Positions 24,455 through 36,246 are shown, counted from the first letter of the stretch. The stretch: DNA of 64,000 nucleotides from Achromobacter deleyi (GCF_016127315.1 NZ_CP065997.1:6572001-6636000), one strand, 5' to 3'. The notes: generated by a model from the sequence alone, not told the origin. Numbers and translations: made by a program.

Positions 24455-25147
24455 ATGCAAAACAACCGGCTTGCCATCCGCATCTGGGACCTTCCCACCC
24501 GCCTCTTCCACTGGGCGCTCGTCGTCTGTATCGTCGGCGCCTTCGTCAGCGTCAAGCTGGGCGGGTTGTACATGGACTGGCACGTGCGCTTCGGCTGTAC
24601 CGCGCTGGGCCTGATCATCTTCCGCCTGCTGTGGGGCTTTGTCGGCCCGCGCTATGCGCGCTTCGCGCAGTTCGTGCGCGGTCCGCGCGCCGTGGCCAAC
24701 TATCTCAAGGGCGCGGCCGCGCCCGCCGGCCACAATCCGCTGGGGGCGCTGTCGGTGCTGGCGCTGCTGCTGGTGATCGGCTTCCAGGCCGTGAGCGGCC
24801 TGTTCACCACCGACGACATCATGACGCAGGGCCCGCTGTTCGGCCACGTCAGCGAGTCCACCGCCAGCCTGCTGACCTCGTGGCACAAACTCAATGAATG
24901 GGTCATCATCGGCCTGATCGCGCTGCACCTGCTGGCCGTGGCCTGGTATGCGCTGGTGCGGCGCAAGCGGCTGGTGCGCGCCATCATCACCGGCAACGTC
25001 GATCCGAAGGACGTCCCGCCCGGCACGCCGCCGACCCAGGACGGGTTCGCGATCTGGCTGCGCGCCCTGATCCTGGGGGCGTGCGTCACCGGCTTGGTGC
25101 TGTGGATCCGTTCGCTGGAGATCGCCGCGGACATGTCGTTCTCGTAG
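24455..25147 (+). CDS. Cytochrome b561-type membrane protein
   Basis: A 230-residue membrane protein starting with the family mark RIWDLPTRLFHWALV. At least four membrane segments hold His residues suited to bind two b-type haems (FHW, WHVRFG, SWHKLNEW, ALHLLAV). Related proteins pass electrons in the inner membrane, often to a soluble cytochrome. The cytochrome c' gene on the other strand shares its terminator and could be a partner by proximity only. Confidence 0.82.
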   Translation: MQNNRLAIRIWDLPTRLFHWALVVCIVGAFVSVKLGGLYMDWHVRFGCTALGLIIFRLLWGFVGPRYARFAQFVRGPRAVANYLKGAAAPAGHNPLGALSVLALLLVIGFQAVSGLFTTDDIMTQGPLFGHVSESTASLLTSWHKLNEWVIIGLIALHLLAVAWYALVRRKRLVRAIITGNVDPKDVPPGTPPTQDGFAIWLRALILGACVTGLVLWIRSLEIAADMSFS

Positions 25148-25187
25148 CGCGGCACCAAGACACGACACCAAGGCACGACACCGAAAG

Positions 25188-25217
25188 AAAAGCCCCTCGC
25201 ACACCGAGGGGCTTTTT
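25188..25217. terminator. Bidirectional intrinsic terminator
   Basis: Arms AAAAGCCCCTCG and CGAGGGGCTTTT with a short loop and T run, between the convergent cytochrome b561 and cytochrome c' genes. Confidence 0.85.
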
Positions 25218-25255
25218 GCATGCGGGGCGCCGCGCCACGGGGGCGCGCGACCGGC

Positions 25256-25714
25256 TTACTTCTTCTTGCGGTAGGCGTCGTGACAGGCCTTGCAGCTGGC
25301 GCCCACATCGCCGAAGGCGGCGCGCAGCTTGTCGAGATCGCCGGCGTCGGCGGCGGCCGACAGCTTGACGATGTTGTCCTGGAACGCCTGCTGCTTCTGC
25401 TTGAAGCCGGCCGCGTCGCTCCAGATTTCCGGACGGGCGTCGCCGCCTTCCGTACCCGCGCCGAAAGCCGTCCACGGCAGCGCCGACAGCGTCTTGAGCA
25501 CTTCGACGTTGGCCTTGATCTGGGCCGCGTCGTAAGGCGCCTGGCCCTTGATCACCGGCGTCATGCGGCCGAAGTGCGAGGCCATCAGCGTCAGCGCCGA
25601 CTGGCGGTACTTGACGGCATCTTCCGGCTTGGCGAACTGCGCCTGGGCCGAGGTCGCCAGCAGCGACCCGACAGTCATACAGGCCAGCGCGGCGAGCGTG
25701 GACAACTTCTTCAT
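25256..25714 (-). CDS. Cytochrome c'
   Basis: A 152-residue exported protein from ATG 25714. The signal peptide (MKKLSTLAALACMTVGSLLA) is followed by a four-helix bundle and the haem motif CKACH close to the C-terminus (SCKACHDAYRKKK), the diagnostic arrangement of class II cytochromes c. It is periplasmic; related proteins bind NO and are linked to nitrosative stress resistance. Confidence 0.9.
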   Translation of the reverse strand: MKKLSTLAALACMTVGSLLATSAQAQFAKPEDAVKYRQSALTLMASHFGRMTPVIKGQAPYDAAQIKANVEVLKTLSALPWTAFGAGTEGGDARPEIWSDAAGFKQKQQAFQDNIVKLSAAADAGDLDKLRAAFGDVGASCKACHDAYRKKK

Positions 25715-25770
25715 TGCAATCTCCCGTAAATACAACAAGGATGCCGCGCGCCCGGCGCGCGGCAAGGCGA

Positions 25771-27258
<1,488 letters not shown>

Positions 27259-27308
27259 TCATGCGGCCTGCTATACTTCGGCCGCTTTCCGACTCCGCTT
27301 GTGAATCC

Positions 27309-27920
27309 ATGAAACTGATCGGCTCGCTTACCAGTCCATACGTGCGCAAGGTGCGTATCGTCATGGCCGAGAAAAAGCTGGATTATCGGCTTGAACTCGA
27401 AAACGTCTGGTCCGCCGACACGCAGATCCAAACGTACAACCCGTTGGGCAAGGTGCCCTGCCTGGTCATGGAAGATGGCGGCGCCCTGTTCGACTCGCGC
27501 GTCATCGTCGAGTACCTGGACACCTTGTCGCCCGTCGCCCGCCTGATTCCGCAGCCGGGCCGCGATCGCGCGGCCGTCAAATGCTGGGAAGCCATCGCCG
27601 ATGGCCTGCTGGACGCCTGCGTCACCATCGTCAAGGAAAAGCAGCGCCCCGAGGCGCAGCGCAGCCCGGAATGGATCGAGCGCCAATACGGCAAGATCCA
27701 CGCCAGCCTGGACGCCATGGACAAGAGCCTGGGCGACAACGCCCATTGCATGGGCATCAACTACAGCCTGGCCGATATCGCCGTGGGCTGTGGCCTGGGC
27801 TACCTGGACCTGCGCTTCGCCGAACTGGACTGGCGCGTCAACCACCCCAACCTGGCGCGCCTGTACGACAAGCTGTCGCAGCGCCAGTCGTTCGTGGATA
27901 CCATCCCCAAGACGGCCTGA
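27309..27920 (+). CDS. Glutathione S-transferase family protein
   Basis: A 203-residue protein from ATG 27309. The thioredoxin-like N-terminus has SPYVRKVRIVMAEKK and the cis-Pro region GKVPCLVMEDGGALFDSRVIVEYLD; the helical C-terminal domain holds YSLADIAVGCGLGYLDLR. Ser at the start of the first helix suggests the bacterial GST type related to YibF. Substrate unknown. It is divergent from purB. Confidence 0.85.
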   Translation: MKLIGSLTSPYVRKVRIVMAEKKLDYRLELENVWSADTQIQTYNPLGKVPCLVMEDGGALFDSRVIVEYLDTLSPVARLIPQPGRDRAAVKCWEAIADGLLDACVTIVKEKQRPEAQRSPEWIERQYGKIHASLDAMDKSLGDNAHCMGINYSLADIAVGCGLGYLDLRFAELDWRVNHPNLARLYDKLSQRQSFVDTIPKTA

Positions 27921-27982
27921 CGCCACCCCGGCGCCAACCCGCCCTGCTCCGGCCGCCTCGCGCGGCCGGTTTCACGTCTGGC

Positions 27983-28801
27983 TCAGGCCCAGAAGGCCTG
28001 GCCGGCCTTGAACAGCATGTAGGCCGCCAGCGCGAACAGCAGGCAGGCGAACACCCGCTTCAGGGTCTGCACCGGCAGGCGGTGCGCCATGCGCGCGCCC
28101 AGCGGCGCCGTCAGGACGCTGACGCACACCAGCACCAGCAGCGCCGGCCAATAGATGTAGCCCAGCATGCCGGGCCGGGTCGCGCCTTCGTTCAGGCCCG
28201 ACACCACATAGCCGATGCTGTTGGCCAGCGCGATGGGAAAGCCCAGCGCCGCCGAGGTCGAAACCGCATTGTGCAGCGCCACGTTGCACCAGACCATGAA
28301 CGGCACCGACAGGAAGCCGCCGCCCGCGCCCACCAGCCCCGACAGGAAGCCGATGCCGGCGCCGGCCGTGCTGGTGCCGATCACGCCGGGCATCTGGCGG
28401 CTGGGCTTGGGCTTCTTGTTGCGCAGCATGCTCCAGCCGGAATAGCCCACGAACAGCGCGAAGAACAGCGACAGCCACAGGGTGCTGAGCGCCGCGAACA
28501 CCGCGCCGCCCGACAGCAGGCCGCCGAGGATGATGCCCGGCGCCATCGCCCAGACGATCGGCCACTTGATGGTGCCCTTCTGCTGGTGCGCGCGCACGCT
28601 GGAGATCGAGGTGAACAGGATCGAGGTCATCGAGGTGGCGATGGCGGCATGCACCACCAGGTCGGCCGGCATGCCCTTCCAGGCGAACAGCATCGTCAGG
28701 AACGGCACCAGCAGCATGCCGCCGCCGATGCCCAGCAGGCCCGCCGCGAAACCCGCCACCGCGCCCAGCGCCAGCAGGCAAATCACCATCGTTACATCCA
28801 C
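27983..28801 (-). CDS. TauE/SafE family permease
   Basis: A 272-residue protein with about eight membrane segments in two inverted halves. Each half carries the family Gly-rich loop (AAGLLGIGGGMLLVPFL and LSGLVGAGGGFLSVPFM). Members export sulfite, sulfoacetate or other organic anions; the substrate here is not evident from context. A GC-rich dyad (27949-27969) separates it from the convergent GST gene. Confidence 0.85.
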   Translation of the reverse strand: MDVTMVICLLALGAVAGFAAGLLGIGGGMLLVPFLTMLFAWKGMPADLVVHAAIATSMTSILFTSISSVRAHQQKGTIKWPIVWAMAPGIILGGLLSGGAVFAALSTLWLSLFFALFVGYSGWSMLRNKKPKPSRQMPGVIGTSTAGAGIGFLSGLVGAGGGFLSVPFMVWCNVALHNAVSTSAALGFPIALANSIGYVVSGLNEGATRPGMLGYIYWPALLVLVCVSVLTAPLGARMAHRLPVQTLKRVFACLLFALAAYMLFKAGQAFWA

Positions 28802-28841
28802 ATCCCTCTCCTCGTTGTCGGCGTGTGCCGTTTTTCATGAG

Positions 28842-28876
28842 CCAGGCCCCGCGGACGCGACGCCCGCGGGGCCTGG
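28842..28876. terminator. GC-rich hairpin after mnmA
   Basis: Arms CCAGGCCCCGCGG and CCGCGGGGCCTGG just after the mnmA stop. It lacks a clear T run, so it may be a weak terminator or 3'-end stabiliser. Confidence 0.5.
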
Positions 28877-28923
28877 CTGGAACTGCTATCGGTATTGCGA
28901 CGGCCCGTCGCGGGCCGGATTGC

Positions 28924-30042
28924 CTAGACGATGATGCCGCCGCCCAGGCAGATATCGCCATCGTAAAGCACCGCCGATTGCCCGGGCGTGACCGCCCATT
29001 GCGGTTCGCTGAAGTCGAGCGTGAAGCCCGCGCTGGTCGCATCCCCCAGGCGGCAGGCGGCATCGGCCTGGCGATAGCGCGTCTTGGCGCCGTATTCCCC
29101 CGCGGCCGGCGCGTGCCCGGCCACCCAGCTGACGTCCTGCGCCCGCAGCGAGCCGGACAGCAGCCAGGGATGGTCATGCCCCTGCACCACGTAGAGCACG
29201 TTGCGCTCGAGGTCCTTGCGCGCCACGTACCAGGCCTCGGCCGTGCCGTCTTCGCGCTGGCGGCCCTTCACGCCGCCCACGCCCAGGCCCTTGCGCTGGC
29301 CCAGCGTGTAGAACGACAGGCCCTCGTGGCGCCCGACCTTCTGCCCCTCGGGCGTCAGGATCGCGCCCGGCTCGGTCGGCAGGTAGCGGTTCAGGAACTC
29401 GCGGAACGGCCGCTCGCCGATGAAGCAGATGCCGGTCGAATCTTTCTTGGCGGCGTTATGCAGGCCAATCTCGTGCGCGATGCGGCGCACCTCGGTCTTG
29501 TGGATCTCGCCCAGCGGGAACAGGGTGCGCGAGAGCTGCGCCTGGTTCAGGCGGTGCAGGAAATAGCTCTGGTCCTTGGAACCGTCCAGCGCCTTGAGCA
29601 GCTCGAAGCGCGAGCCGCCGCCCTCGGCCGCCACTTCGCGCACGCGGGCGTAGTGGCCGGTGGCGATGTGTTCGGCGCCCAGCGCCATGGCGTGGTCGAG
29701 GAAGGCCTTGAACTTGATCTCGGCGTTGCACAGCACGTCCGGATTGGGCGTGCGGCCGGCGGAGTATTCGCGCAGGAATTCCGCGAACACGCGGTCCTTG
29801 TATTCGGCGGCGAAATTGACGTATTCGAATTCCACGCCCACCAGGTCGGCCACGCTGGCCGCGTCCAGCAGGTCCTGGCGGGTGGAGCAGTATTCGGAAT
29901 CGTCGTCGTCTTCCCAGTTCTTCATGAACAGGCCGACGACCTCGTAGCCTTGCTGCTTGAGCAGCCAGGCGGTGACCGAAGAATCGACCCCGCCGGACAT
30001 GCCGACGACAACGCGGCCTTTCTTGGTGGATATTTGACTCAT
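28924..30042 (-). CDS. mnmA: tRNA-specific 2-thiouridylase
   Basis: A 372-residue enzyme with the PP-loop SGGVDSS (about 16-22) and the two catalytic cysteines, Cys105 in [13 protein letters not shown] and Cys206 in STGICFIGE. It inserts sulfur at C2 of the wobble uridine in tRNAs for Lys, Glu and Gln. ATG 30042 gives the normal family length. Confidence 0.96.
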   Translation of the reverse strand: MSQISTKKGRVVVGMSGGVDSSVTAWLLKQQGYEVVGLFMKNWEDDDDSEYCSTRQDLLDAASVADLVGVEFEYVNFAAEYKDRVFAEFLREYSAGRTPNPDVLCNAEIKFKAFLDHAMALGAEHIATGHYARVREVAAEGGGSRFELLKALDGSKDQSYFLHRLNQAQLSRTLFPLGEIHKTEVRRIAHEIGLHNAAKKDSTGICFIGERPFREFLNRYLPTEPGAILTPEGQKVGRHEGLSFYTLGQRKGLGVGGVKGRQREDGTAEAWYVARKDLERNVLYVVQGHDHPWLLSGSLRAQDVSWVAGHAPAAGEYGAKTRYRQADAACRLGDATSAGFTLDFSEPQWAVTPGQSAVLYDGDICLGGGIIV

Positions 30043-30054
30043 GATGGTGCCATT

Positions 30055-30975
30055 TTACTGTGGGCTGGCCGGGTCCTGCGGCTGCGGCTCGGCCGCGCGC
30101 GAGACTTCCATCAGCCAGGTCCGGAACGCCTGCAGGGTGGGCAGGTTGGCCTTCTGGTCCGGGTAGCACAGGTAGTAGCCCATGCGCGCGCGGATCGGCA
30201 GCTGCATCGCCACCGCCAGCTTGCCGTCGCGCAGCTCGTCCTCGATCAGGCAGCGCGGGATCAGCGCCACGCCGAAACCGGCCGCGGCCGCCTGCGACAG
30301 CAGCGCGTACTGGTCGAAGCGCGCCCCTTCCAGGCTGCGCCGGCTGTCGCAGCCTGCCTGCTCGAACCAGTCGCGCCAGCCTTCGAGGGCCGAGGTGTGG
30401 TGCAACAGGGGATAGGCCAGCAGGTCCGCCGGCACGCTACAGCCGCCCGGAATCAGGCGCGGGCTGCAGACCGGCAGGATCTCGCGGCCGACGATGTAAT
30501 CGGCGCCGCTGCCCGGCCAGATGCCTTCGCCGAAACGGACGGCCGCGTCCAGCTCGGGCGAGGAAAAGTCATAGCCCTGGCGGTGCGGCAGGAATTCCAC
30601 GTGGATATCGGGCCGCAGGCGCATGAAGGCCGTCAGGCGCGGGATCAGCCAGCGCGCGCCGAAGGTCGGCATACAGGTCAGGTTGAGCGTGCCGCCCTGC
30701 CCCTGGTGCGCGATCAGCTCGACCGTGGCCGCCTCGATCTGGCCCAGCCCCGCCTGCACCTTGGTCAGATAGCCGCGGCCGGCCTCGGTCAGGACCAGGC
30801 CTTGCCTGATGCGCAGGAATAGTTCGACGCCGACGAACTCCTCCAGGTGTTTCACTTGCTTACTCACCGCGCCCTGCGTGACGCACAGCTCCTGCGCGGC
30901 GCGGGTAAAGCTGCTATGCCTGGCGGCGACTTCGAACGCCTGCAGGTCGGTGAGCGAGGGACAGAACCGTCTCAT
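30055..30975 (-). CDS. LysR-family regulator (GcvA-like)
   Basis: Predicted 306 residues from ATG 30975 (MRRFCPSLTDLQAFEVAARH). The N-terminal helix-turn-helix is clear (SFTRAAQELCVTQGAVSKQVKHLEEFVGVELF) and is followed by the effector-binding domain. It resembles the GcvA subgroup. The divergent neighbour is a Bug solute-binding protein gene, a pairing often seen in Bordetella, and the shared 189-bp region is its likely target. The inducer is unknown. Confidence 0.88.
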   Translation of the reverse strand: MRRFCPSLTDLQAFEVAARHSSFTRAAQELCVTQGAVSKQVKHLEEFVGVELFLRIRQGLVLTEAGRGYLTKVQAGLGQIEAATVELIAHQGQGGTLNLTCMPTFGARWLIPRLTAFMRLRPDIHVEFLPHRQGYDFSSPELDAAVRFGEGIWPGSGADYIVGREILPVCSPRLIPGGCSVPADLLAYPLLHHTSALEGWRDWFEQAGCDSRRSLEGARFDQYALLSQAAAAGFGVALIPRCLIEDELRDGKLAVAMQLPIRARMGYYLCYPDQKANLPTLQAFRTWLMEVSRAAEPQPQDPASPQ

Positions 30976-31073
30976 GGGAAAGCGCCTCGATACCGGGTTT
31001 TCCGGGCGCGGAGTTACAAAAAGAAACCCCGCCGCAAAAGAGGCATGAAAAAAAGTCATAGCTTAAGGAGAAA

Positions 31074-31106
31074 CTTTCGTTTGTGCAAACTGGCCTTGCA
31101 CGAAAG
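31074..31106. promoter_or_regulatory. Inverted repeat in the LysR/Bug divergent region
   Basis: CTTTCG-TTT-GTGCAA on the left pairs with TTGCACGAAAG on the right, leaving a 3-base bulge. It lies 60-90 bp before the Bug ATG and could be a regulator site or an RNA hairpin. Confidence 0.5.
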
Positions 31107-31164
31107 AATCTTCCTGTTTGCGTCTGCCTTTTGCGCATCCGCGTTCCAATTCATAGGGGAATTC

Positions 31165-32154
31165 ATGCAACGCCGTAATGTAGTCCTGGGCCTCTGTGTC
31201 GCCGCCGCGACCCTGGCCACGCCGCTGACCTCGAGCATCGCCCATGCCGAAGACGCCTACCCGAGCAAGCCGATCCGCCTGATCGTGCCGTTCCCGCCCG
31301 GCGGCACCACCGACATCGTCGGCCGCCTGTTCGCCGACAAGCTCGGCAAGGAACTGAACCAGACCGTCGTGGTGGAAAACCGCGGCGGCGCCGGCGGTTC
31401 GATCGGCAGCGCCTTCGTCGCCAGCAGCGCCCCCGACGGCTACACCCTGGGCATCGCCACCGTCAGCACGCACGGCATCAACCCGGCCATCTACCCGAAC
31501 CTGCCGTTCGATGGCGAGAAGGACTTCACGCCGGTCTCGAACCTGGCCGCCGTCCCGAACATCATGACCATCAACCCGAAGGTGCAGGCCAAGGACATGG
31601 CCGAGTTCATCAAGCTGGCCAAGAGCCAGCCGGGCAAGCTGACGTACGCCTCGGCCGGCAACGGCTCGGTCTCGCACATGATGGGCGAGCTGTTCAAGAT
31701 GGCCTCGGGCACCGACCTGATGCACGTGCCGTACCGCGGCGTGGGCCCGGCCCTGAACGACGCGCTGGCCGGCCAGGTCGACGTCATGTACGACAACCTG
31801 CCCTCGACCCTGCCGCACGTGCAATCCGGCCGCCTGATCGCCATGGCCGTCGCCTCGCCCAAGCGCGTCGCCAGCCTGCCGAACGTGCCCACCTTCGCCG
31901 AAGTCGGCCTGCCCGCCGTCAACGACGCCTCGTGGTTCGGCCTGGTCGCCCCGGCCAAGCTGCCGGCCCCGATCCTGGCCAAGCTGAACGCCGCCGTGCA
32001 AAAGGTCAGCGCCGAAGCCGACGTCAAGTCGCGCCTGGAAGCGCTGGGCGCCGAACCGGCCGCCAACAGCCCCGAAGCGTTTGCCAAGCAGATCTCGACC
32101 GAGATCGCCAAGAACAAGCGCATCGCCAAAGAAGCCAACGTGAAGATCGACTAA
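31165..32154 (+). CDS. Bug-family tripartite tricarboxylate solute-binding protein
   Basis: A 329-residue exported protein from ATG 31165, with AGGGGA upstream. The signal peptide ends near AHA-EDA. The mature N-terminus (YPSKPIRLIVPFPPGGTTD) and the VVVENRGGAGGSIGSAFVA block are the marks of the Bug/TctC family. It binds a small organic acid in the periplasm. No TctA/TctB membrane genes are next to it, as for most orphan Bug genes in Bordetella; ligand unknown. Confidence 0.93.
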   Translation: MQRRNVVLGLCVAAATLATPLTSSIAHAEDAYPSKPIRLIVPFPPGGTTDIVGRLFADKLGKELNQTVVVENRGGAGGSIGSAFVASSAPDGYTLGIATVSTHGINPAIYPNLPFDGEKDFTPVSNLAAVPNIMTINPKVQAKDMAEFIKLAKSQPGKLTYASAGNGSVSHMMGELFKMASGTDLMHVPYRGVGPALNDALAGQVDVMYDNLPSTLPHVQSGRLIAMAVASPKRVASLPNVPTFAEVGLPAVNDASWFGLVAPAKLPAPILAKLNAAVQKVSAEADVKSRLEALGAEPAANSPEAFAKQISTEIAKNKRIAKEANVKID

Positions 32155-32163
32155 GCGATCTTC

Positions 32164-32197
32164 GGCCCCCGCCGCGCCCGCGCGGCGCGCGGGGGCC
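32164..32197. terminator. GC-rich hairpin after the Bug gene
   Basis: Arms GGCCCCCGC and GCGGGGGCC, with further pairing inside, ten bases past the stop. No T run follows, so termination strength is uncertain. Confidence 0.45.
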
Positions 32198-32224
32198 TCC
32201 GATTCACGAACGCACGACCCCTAT

Positions 32225-33100
32225 ATGCGAATCACCCAACCCCTGTCCTACCGGCTCGACCTTCCGCAGCAATATCCGAATTCGGCGCCCTCGGCCCCCC
32301 TCGTGCTGGACTCCCCGCACAGCGGCACCGCCTATCCGCCCGACTTCGCGCCCGCCGTGGATTTCGGCGCCCTGCGCACCGCCGAGGACACCTGGGTTGA
32401 CGATCTGTGGGGCGACGCCATCGACATGGGCGTGCCCATGATCGCCGCGAACTTTCCGCGCGCCTACATCGATGCCAACCGCGCCCCCGACGAAATCGAC
32501 GAACTGCTGCTGGACCAGTCCTGGCCCGGCGCGGTCAACGCCTCGCCCAAGGTCAAGCTGGGCAAGGGCCTGATCTGGCGCATGCTGGACGACGGCACGC
32601 CGCTGTACGACCGCAAGCTGAGCGTCGCGGAAGTGACGCACCGCATCGAGGCCTGCTGGAAGCCGTACCACGCCGCGCTCGGCCAGGTGCTCGACAGCGC
32701 CCACCAGAAGTTCGGCAAGGTCTGGCACATCAACTGCCACTCGATGCCCAGCGTCGCCGGCGCCTACGCCACCGACCGCCCCGGCCTGGTCCACCCCGAC
32801 TTCGTGCTGGGCGACCGCGACGGCAGCACCAGCGACCCGGCATTCCGCGAATTCATCGCGGCCTGGCTGCGCGAGCGCGGCTACAACGTGACGGTGAACG
32901 ATCCCTACAAGGGCGTCGAACTGGTGCGCGCCTTCGGCCGCCCCGAAGAAGGCCGCCACAGCCTGCAGATCGAAATCAACCGCAAGCTCTACATGGACGA
33001 AGTCAGCCTGCGTCCGTCGGCCAACTACGGCCGCCTCAAGGCCGACCTGCGCGACCTGACCGCCGCGCTGATCGACTGGACTCGCGCGCAGACGGCCTGA
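32225..33100 (+). CDS. N-formylglutamate amidohydrolase family protein
   Basis: A 291-residue protein of the HutG-2/FGase type. VLDSPHSGTAYPPDF and the central VWHINCHSMPSV, with the later HSLQIEINRKLYMDE, match the family and hold the likely metal ligands. It would hydrolyse N-formylglutamate or a related N-acyl amino acid. No other histidine-degradation gene is close, so the substrate is inferred from family only. Confidence 0.86.
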   Translation: MRITQPLSYRLDLPQQYPNSAPSAPLVLDSPHSGTAYPPDFAPAVDFGALRTAEDTWVDDLWGDAIDMGVPMIAANFPRAYIDANRAPDEIDELLLDQSWPGAVNASPKVKLGKGLIWRMLDDGTPLYDRKLSVAEVTHRIEACWKPYHAALGQVLDSAHQKFGKVWHINCHSMPSVAGAYATDRPGLVHPDFVLGDRDGSTSDPAFREFIAAWLRERGYNVTVNDPYKGVELVRAFGRPEEGRHSLQIEINRKLYMDEVSLRPSANYGRLKADLRDLTAALIDWTRAQTA

Positions 33101-33175
33101 CGCCGGACGCCTGCGCGCCGGTGCCGGCCAGCAGCCCGTTGTCAGTCTGGCCGGTATGACCGGGGCGCGAGCCCC

Positions 33176-33210
33176 AAGCCCCATGGTTAACCCCATGGGG
33201 CTTTTCTTTT
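33176..33210 (+). terminator. Intrinsic terminator
   Basis: Arms AAGCCCCATGG and CCATGGGGCTT around TTAACC, followed by TTCTTTT. It ends the amidohydrolase transcript ahead of the pnt operon. Confidence 0.85.
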
Positions 33211-33282
33211 GGGCCGCGTGAACCTCGTCCCCCGGGCGTATATCCGTTATAACTACGGCGAACCTTCTGAGGAGAGGCGTCG

Positions 33283-34401
33283 ATGCACATCGGGATACCA
33301 AGGGAAACCCGAGACGGGGAGACCCGTGTCGCAGCAACACCAGAGACCGTCAAGAAGTACGTAGGCGGCAAACACACCGTTGTCGTGGAGCGTGGCGCGG
33401 GCACCGCGGCGCGCTATCTGGATGAAGCCTACGAGGCCGCCGGCGCCACGCTCGGCAGCGCCCAGGAGGCGCTGGGGGCGGAACTGGTCATGAAGGTCCG
33501 CGCGCCTTCCACGGCCGAGCTGCCGCAGATGAAAGCCGGCGCCGTGGTCATCGGTATGCTCGATCCGTTCGACGCCGACGGCCTGGCGCAGATGGCCGCC
33601 GCCGGCCTGACCGGCTTCGCGCTGGAAGCCGCGCCGCGCATCACCCGCGCTCAAAGCCTGGACGTGCTGTCGTCGCAGGCCAACCTGGCCGGCTACAAGG
33701 CCGTGCTGCTGGCGGCCCACCATTACGGCCGCCTGATTCCCATGATGATGACCGCCGCCGGCACGCTCAAGGCCGCGCGCGCCGTGGTGCTGGGCACCGG
33801 CGTCGCCGGCCTGCAGGCCATCGCCACGGCCAAGCGCCTGGGCGCGGTGGTCGAGGCCTCCGACGTGCGGCCCGCCGCGCGCGAGCAGGTCGAATCGCTC
33901 GGCGCCAAGTTCATCGACGTGCCGTTCGAGACCGACGAGGAACGCGAGATCGCCCAGGGCGTGGGCGGCTATGCCCGCCCCATGCCGCCGGCCTGGATGG
34001 CGCGGCAGGCGGCGCTGGTGTCGGAACGCTGCAGGCAGGCCGACATCGTCGTCACCACCGCCCTCATCCCCGGGCGCCCCGCGCCCACGCTGGTGTCGGC
34101 CGAGACCGTCGCGGCCATGAAGCCCGGCTCGGTGCTGGTGGACCTGGCGGTCGAGCGCGGCGGCAACTGCCCGCTGTCCGAGAAAGGCAAGGTGGTCGAG
34201 AAACACGGCGTGACGCTGATCGGGCTGACCAACCTGCCCGGGCTGGTGGCGACCGACGCGTCGGCGCTCTACGCCCGCAACATCCTCGACTTCCTGAAAC
34301 TCATCATCAATGCGGACGGCGCGCTGGCGATCCAGCGCGACGATGAAATCGTGGCGGCCTGCCTGGTGTGCGAAGGCGGCAATGTGACGCGCGGGAGCTA
34401 A
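33283..34401 (+). CDS. pntAA: NAD(P) transhydrogenase subunit alpha part 1
   Basis: A 372-residue soluble NAD(H)-binding subunit. [23 protein letters not shown] is the family start; the Rossmann motif is [18 protein letters not shown], and the RxxD/alanine-dehydrogenase-like fold continues to the end. AGGAG precedes ATG 33283. With the next two genes it forms the proton-driven transhydrogenase that transfers hydride between NADH and NADP+. The split alpha subunit is usual in many alpha- and betaproteobacteria. Confidence 0.95.
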   Translation: MHIGIPRETRDGETRVAATPETVKKYVGGKHTVVVERGAGTAARYLDEAYEAAGATLGSAQEALGAELVMKVRAPSTAELPQMKAGAVVIGMLDPFDADGLAQMAAAGLTGFALEAAPRITRAQSLDVLSSQANLAGYKAVLLAAHHYGRLIPMMMTAAGTLKAARAVVLGTGVAGLQAIATAKRLGAVVEASDVRPAAREQVESLGAKFIDVPFETDEEREIAQGVGGYARPMPPAWMARQAALVSERCRQADIVVTTALIPGRPAPTLVSAETVAAMKPGSVLVDLAVERGGNCPLSEKGKVVEKHGVTLIGLTNLPGLVATDASALYARNILDFLKLIINADGALAIQRDDEIVAACLVCEGGNVTRGS

Positions 34402-34405
34402 AAAC

Positions 34406-34723
34406 ATGGAAGCGATCAACCCCACCCTGATGAATCTCATCATCTTCGTGCTGGCCATCTATGTCGGCTACCACGTGGTCTGGAACGTCACGCCCGCGCT
34501 GCACACGCCGCTGATGGCGGTGACCAACGCGATCTCGGCCATCATCATCGTCGGCGCCATGCTGGCGGCGGCGCTGACCGAAGGCGGACTGGCGCGCGGC
34601 ATGGGCGTGTTTGCCGTGGCGCTGGCCGCGGTCAACGTGTTCGGCGGCTTCCTGGTCACGCGGCGCATGCTGGAAATGTTCAAGAAAAAGGACAAGAAGC
34701 CGGCCAAGGAGGACGCGAAATGA
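34406..34723 (+). CDS. pntAB: NAD(P) transhydrogenase subunit alpha part 2
   Basis: A 105-residue membrane protein with about three hydrophobic segments ([45 protein letters not shown]) and a Lys-rich end. [20 protein letters not shown] is the conserved membrane motif. It starts 4 bases after pntAA and overlaps pntB by 4 bases (ATGA). Confidence 0.94.
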   Translation: MEAINPTLMNLIIFVLAIYVGYHVVWNVTPALHTPLMAVTNAISAIIIVGAMLAAALTEGGLARGMGVFAVALAAVNVFGGFLVTRRMLEMFKKKDKKPAKEDAK

Positions 34724-36159
34724 TCTCGCTGAACCTCGTCACGCTGCTCTACCTGGTTGCCTCGGTCTGCTTCATCCAGGCGCTCAAGGGCCTGTCGCAT
34801 CCCACCACCTCGCGCCTGGGCAACGCCTTCGGCATGGCCGGCATGGCGATCGCGGTGCTGACCACCGGCGCGCTCATTGTCGGCCTGGCGCGCTCGGGCA
34901 CCGCCGGCATCGGGCTGGGCTGGGTGCTGCTTGGGCTCTTGGTCGGCGGCTCGATCGGCACGCTGATGGCCAAGCGCGTCGAAATGACCAAGATGCCCGA
35001 ACTGGTGGCCTTCATGCACAGCATGATCGGCCTGGCGGCGGTCGCCATCGCGGTCGCGGTGGTGGCCGAGCCGCACGCCTTCGGCATCGTCGCCGCCGGC
35101 ACGCTGATCCCCACCGGCAACCGCTTCGAGCTGTTCATCGGCACCTTCGTCGGCGCCATCACCTTCTCGGGCTCGGTGATCGCCTTCGGCAAGCTGTCGG
35201 GCAAGTACAAGTTCCGGCTGTTCCAGGGGGCGCCGGTGGTGTTCGCCGGCCAGCACATGCTGAACCTGGCGCTGGCGTTGCTGATGCTGGCGATGGGCGT
35301 GTGGTTCATGCTGACGCAGGCCTGGACGCCGTTCATCATCATGACGCTGATCGCCTTCGTGCTGGGCGTGCTGATCATCATCCCGATCGGCGGCGCCGAC
35401 ATGCCGGTGGTGGTGTCGATGCTGAACAGCTATTCGGGCTGGGCGGCGGCGGGCATCGGCTTCTCGCTCAACAACCCGATGCTGATCATCGCCGGCTCGC
35501 TGGTGGGCTCGTCCGGCGCCATCCTCTCGTACATCATGTGCAAGGCGATGAACCGCTCGTTCTTCAACGTGATCCTGGGCGGTTTCGGCGGCCAGGCCGG
35601 CGAGGCCGCGGCGGCGGGCGGCGGCCAGCAGCGCAGCGTCAAGTCGGGCAGCCCCGACGACGCGGCCTTCCTGATGACCAACGCCGAAAGCGTCACCATC
35701 GTGCCGGGCTACGGCCTGGCGGTGGCGCGCGCCCAGCACGCGCTCAAGGAACTGGCCGAAAAGCTCACCGAGCGCGGCGTGACGGTCAAGTACGCCATCC
35801 ACCCGGTGGCGGGCCGCATGCCGGGCCACATGAACGTGCTGCTGGCCGAGGCCGAGGTGCCCTACGACCAGGTCTTCGAAATGGAAGACATCAACAGCGA
35901 GTTCGGCCAGACCGACGTGGTGCTGGTGCTGGGCGCCAACGACGTGGTCAACCCGGCGGCCAAGAACGACCCCAAGTCGCCGATCGCCGGCATGCCGATC
36001 CTGGAAGCCTACAAGGCCCGCACCGTGATCGTGAACAAGCGTTCGATGGCCTCCGGCTACGCCGGCCTGGACAACGAACTGTTCTACATGGACCGCACCA
36101 TGATGGTCTTCGGCGATGCCAAGAAGGTGCTGGAAGACATGGTCAAGGCCGTGGAATGA
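34720..36159 (+). CDS. pntB: NAD(P) transhydrogenase subunit beta
   Basis: A 479-residue protein with about nine membrane segments and a C-terminal NADP(H)-binding domain. Visible marks are PEFVAFMHS-like [47 protein letters not shown] and [10 protein letters not shown]. It completes the proton-translocating transhydrogenase. Confidence 0.96.
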   Translation: MISLNLVTLLYLVASVCFIQALKGLSHPTTSRLGNAFGMAGMAIAVLTTGALIVGLARSGTAGIGLGWVLLGLLVGGSIGTLMAKRVEMTKMPELVAFMHSMIGLAAVAIAVAVVAEPHAFGIVAAGTLIPTGNRFELFIGTFVGAITFSGSVIAFGKLSGKYKFRLFQGAPVVFAGQHMLNLALALLMLAMGVWFMLTQAWTPFIIMTLIAFVLGVLIIIPIGGADMPVVVSMLNSYSGWAAAGIGFSLNNPMLIIAGSLVGSSGAILSYIMCKAMNRSFFNVILGGFGGQAGEAAAAGGGQQRSVKSGSPDDAAFLMTNAESVTIVPGYGLAVARAQHALKELAEKLTERGVTVKYAIHPVAGRMPGHMNVLLAEAEVPYDQVFEMEDINSEFGQTDVVLVLGANDVVNPAAKNDPKSPIAGMPILEAYKARTVIVNKRSMASGYAGLDNELFYMDRTMMVFGDAKKVLEDMVKAVE

Positions 36160-36167
36160 TGCGCCGG

Positions 36168-36198
36168 CGCCGCGATGCACGCGCATCGCGGCGTCTTT
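36168..36198 (+). terminator. Terminator of the pnt operon
   Basis: Arms CGCCGCGATGC and GCATCGCGGCG with loop ACGC, then TCTTTCC, directly after pntB and before the convergent glc genes. Confidence 0.7.
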
Positions 36199-36246
36199 CC
36201 CCGACGCGCTCCGGAGGATTCGATTCCCGCGACGCCGCGGCCCGCC

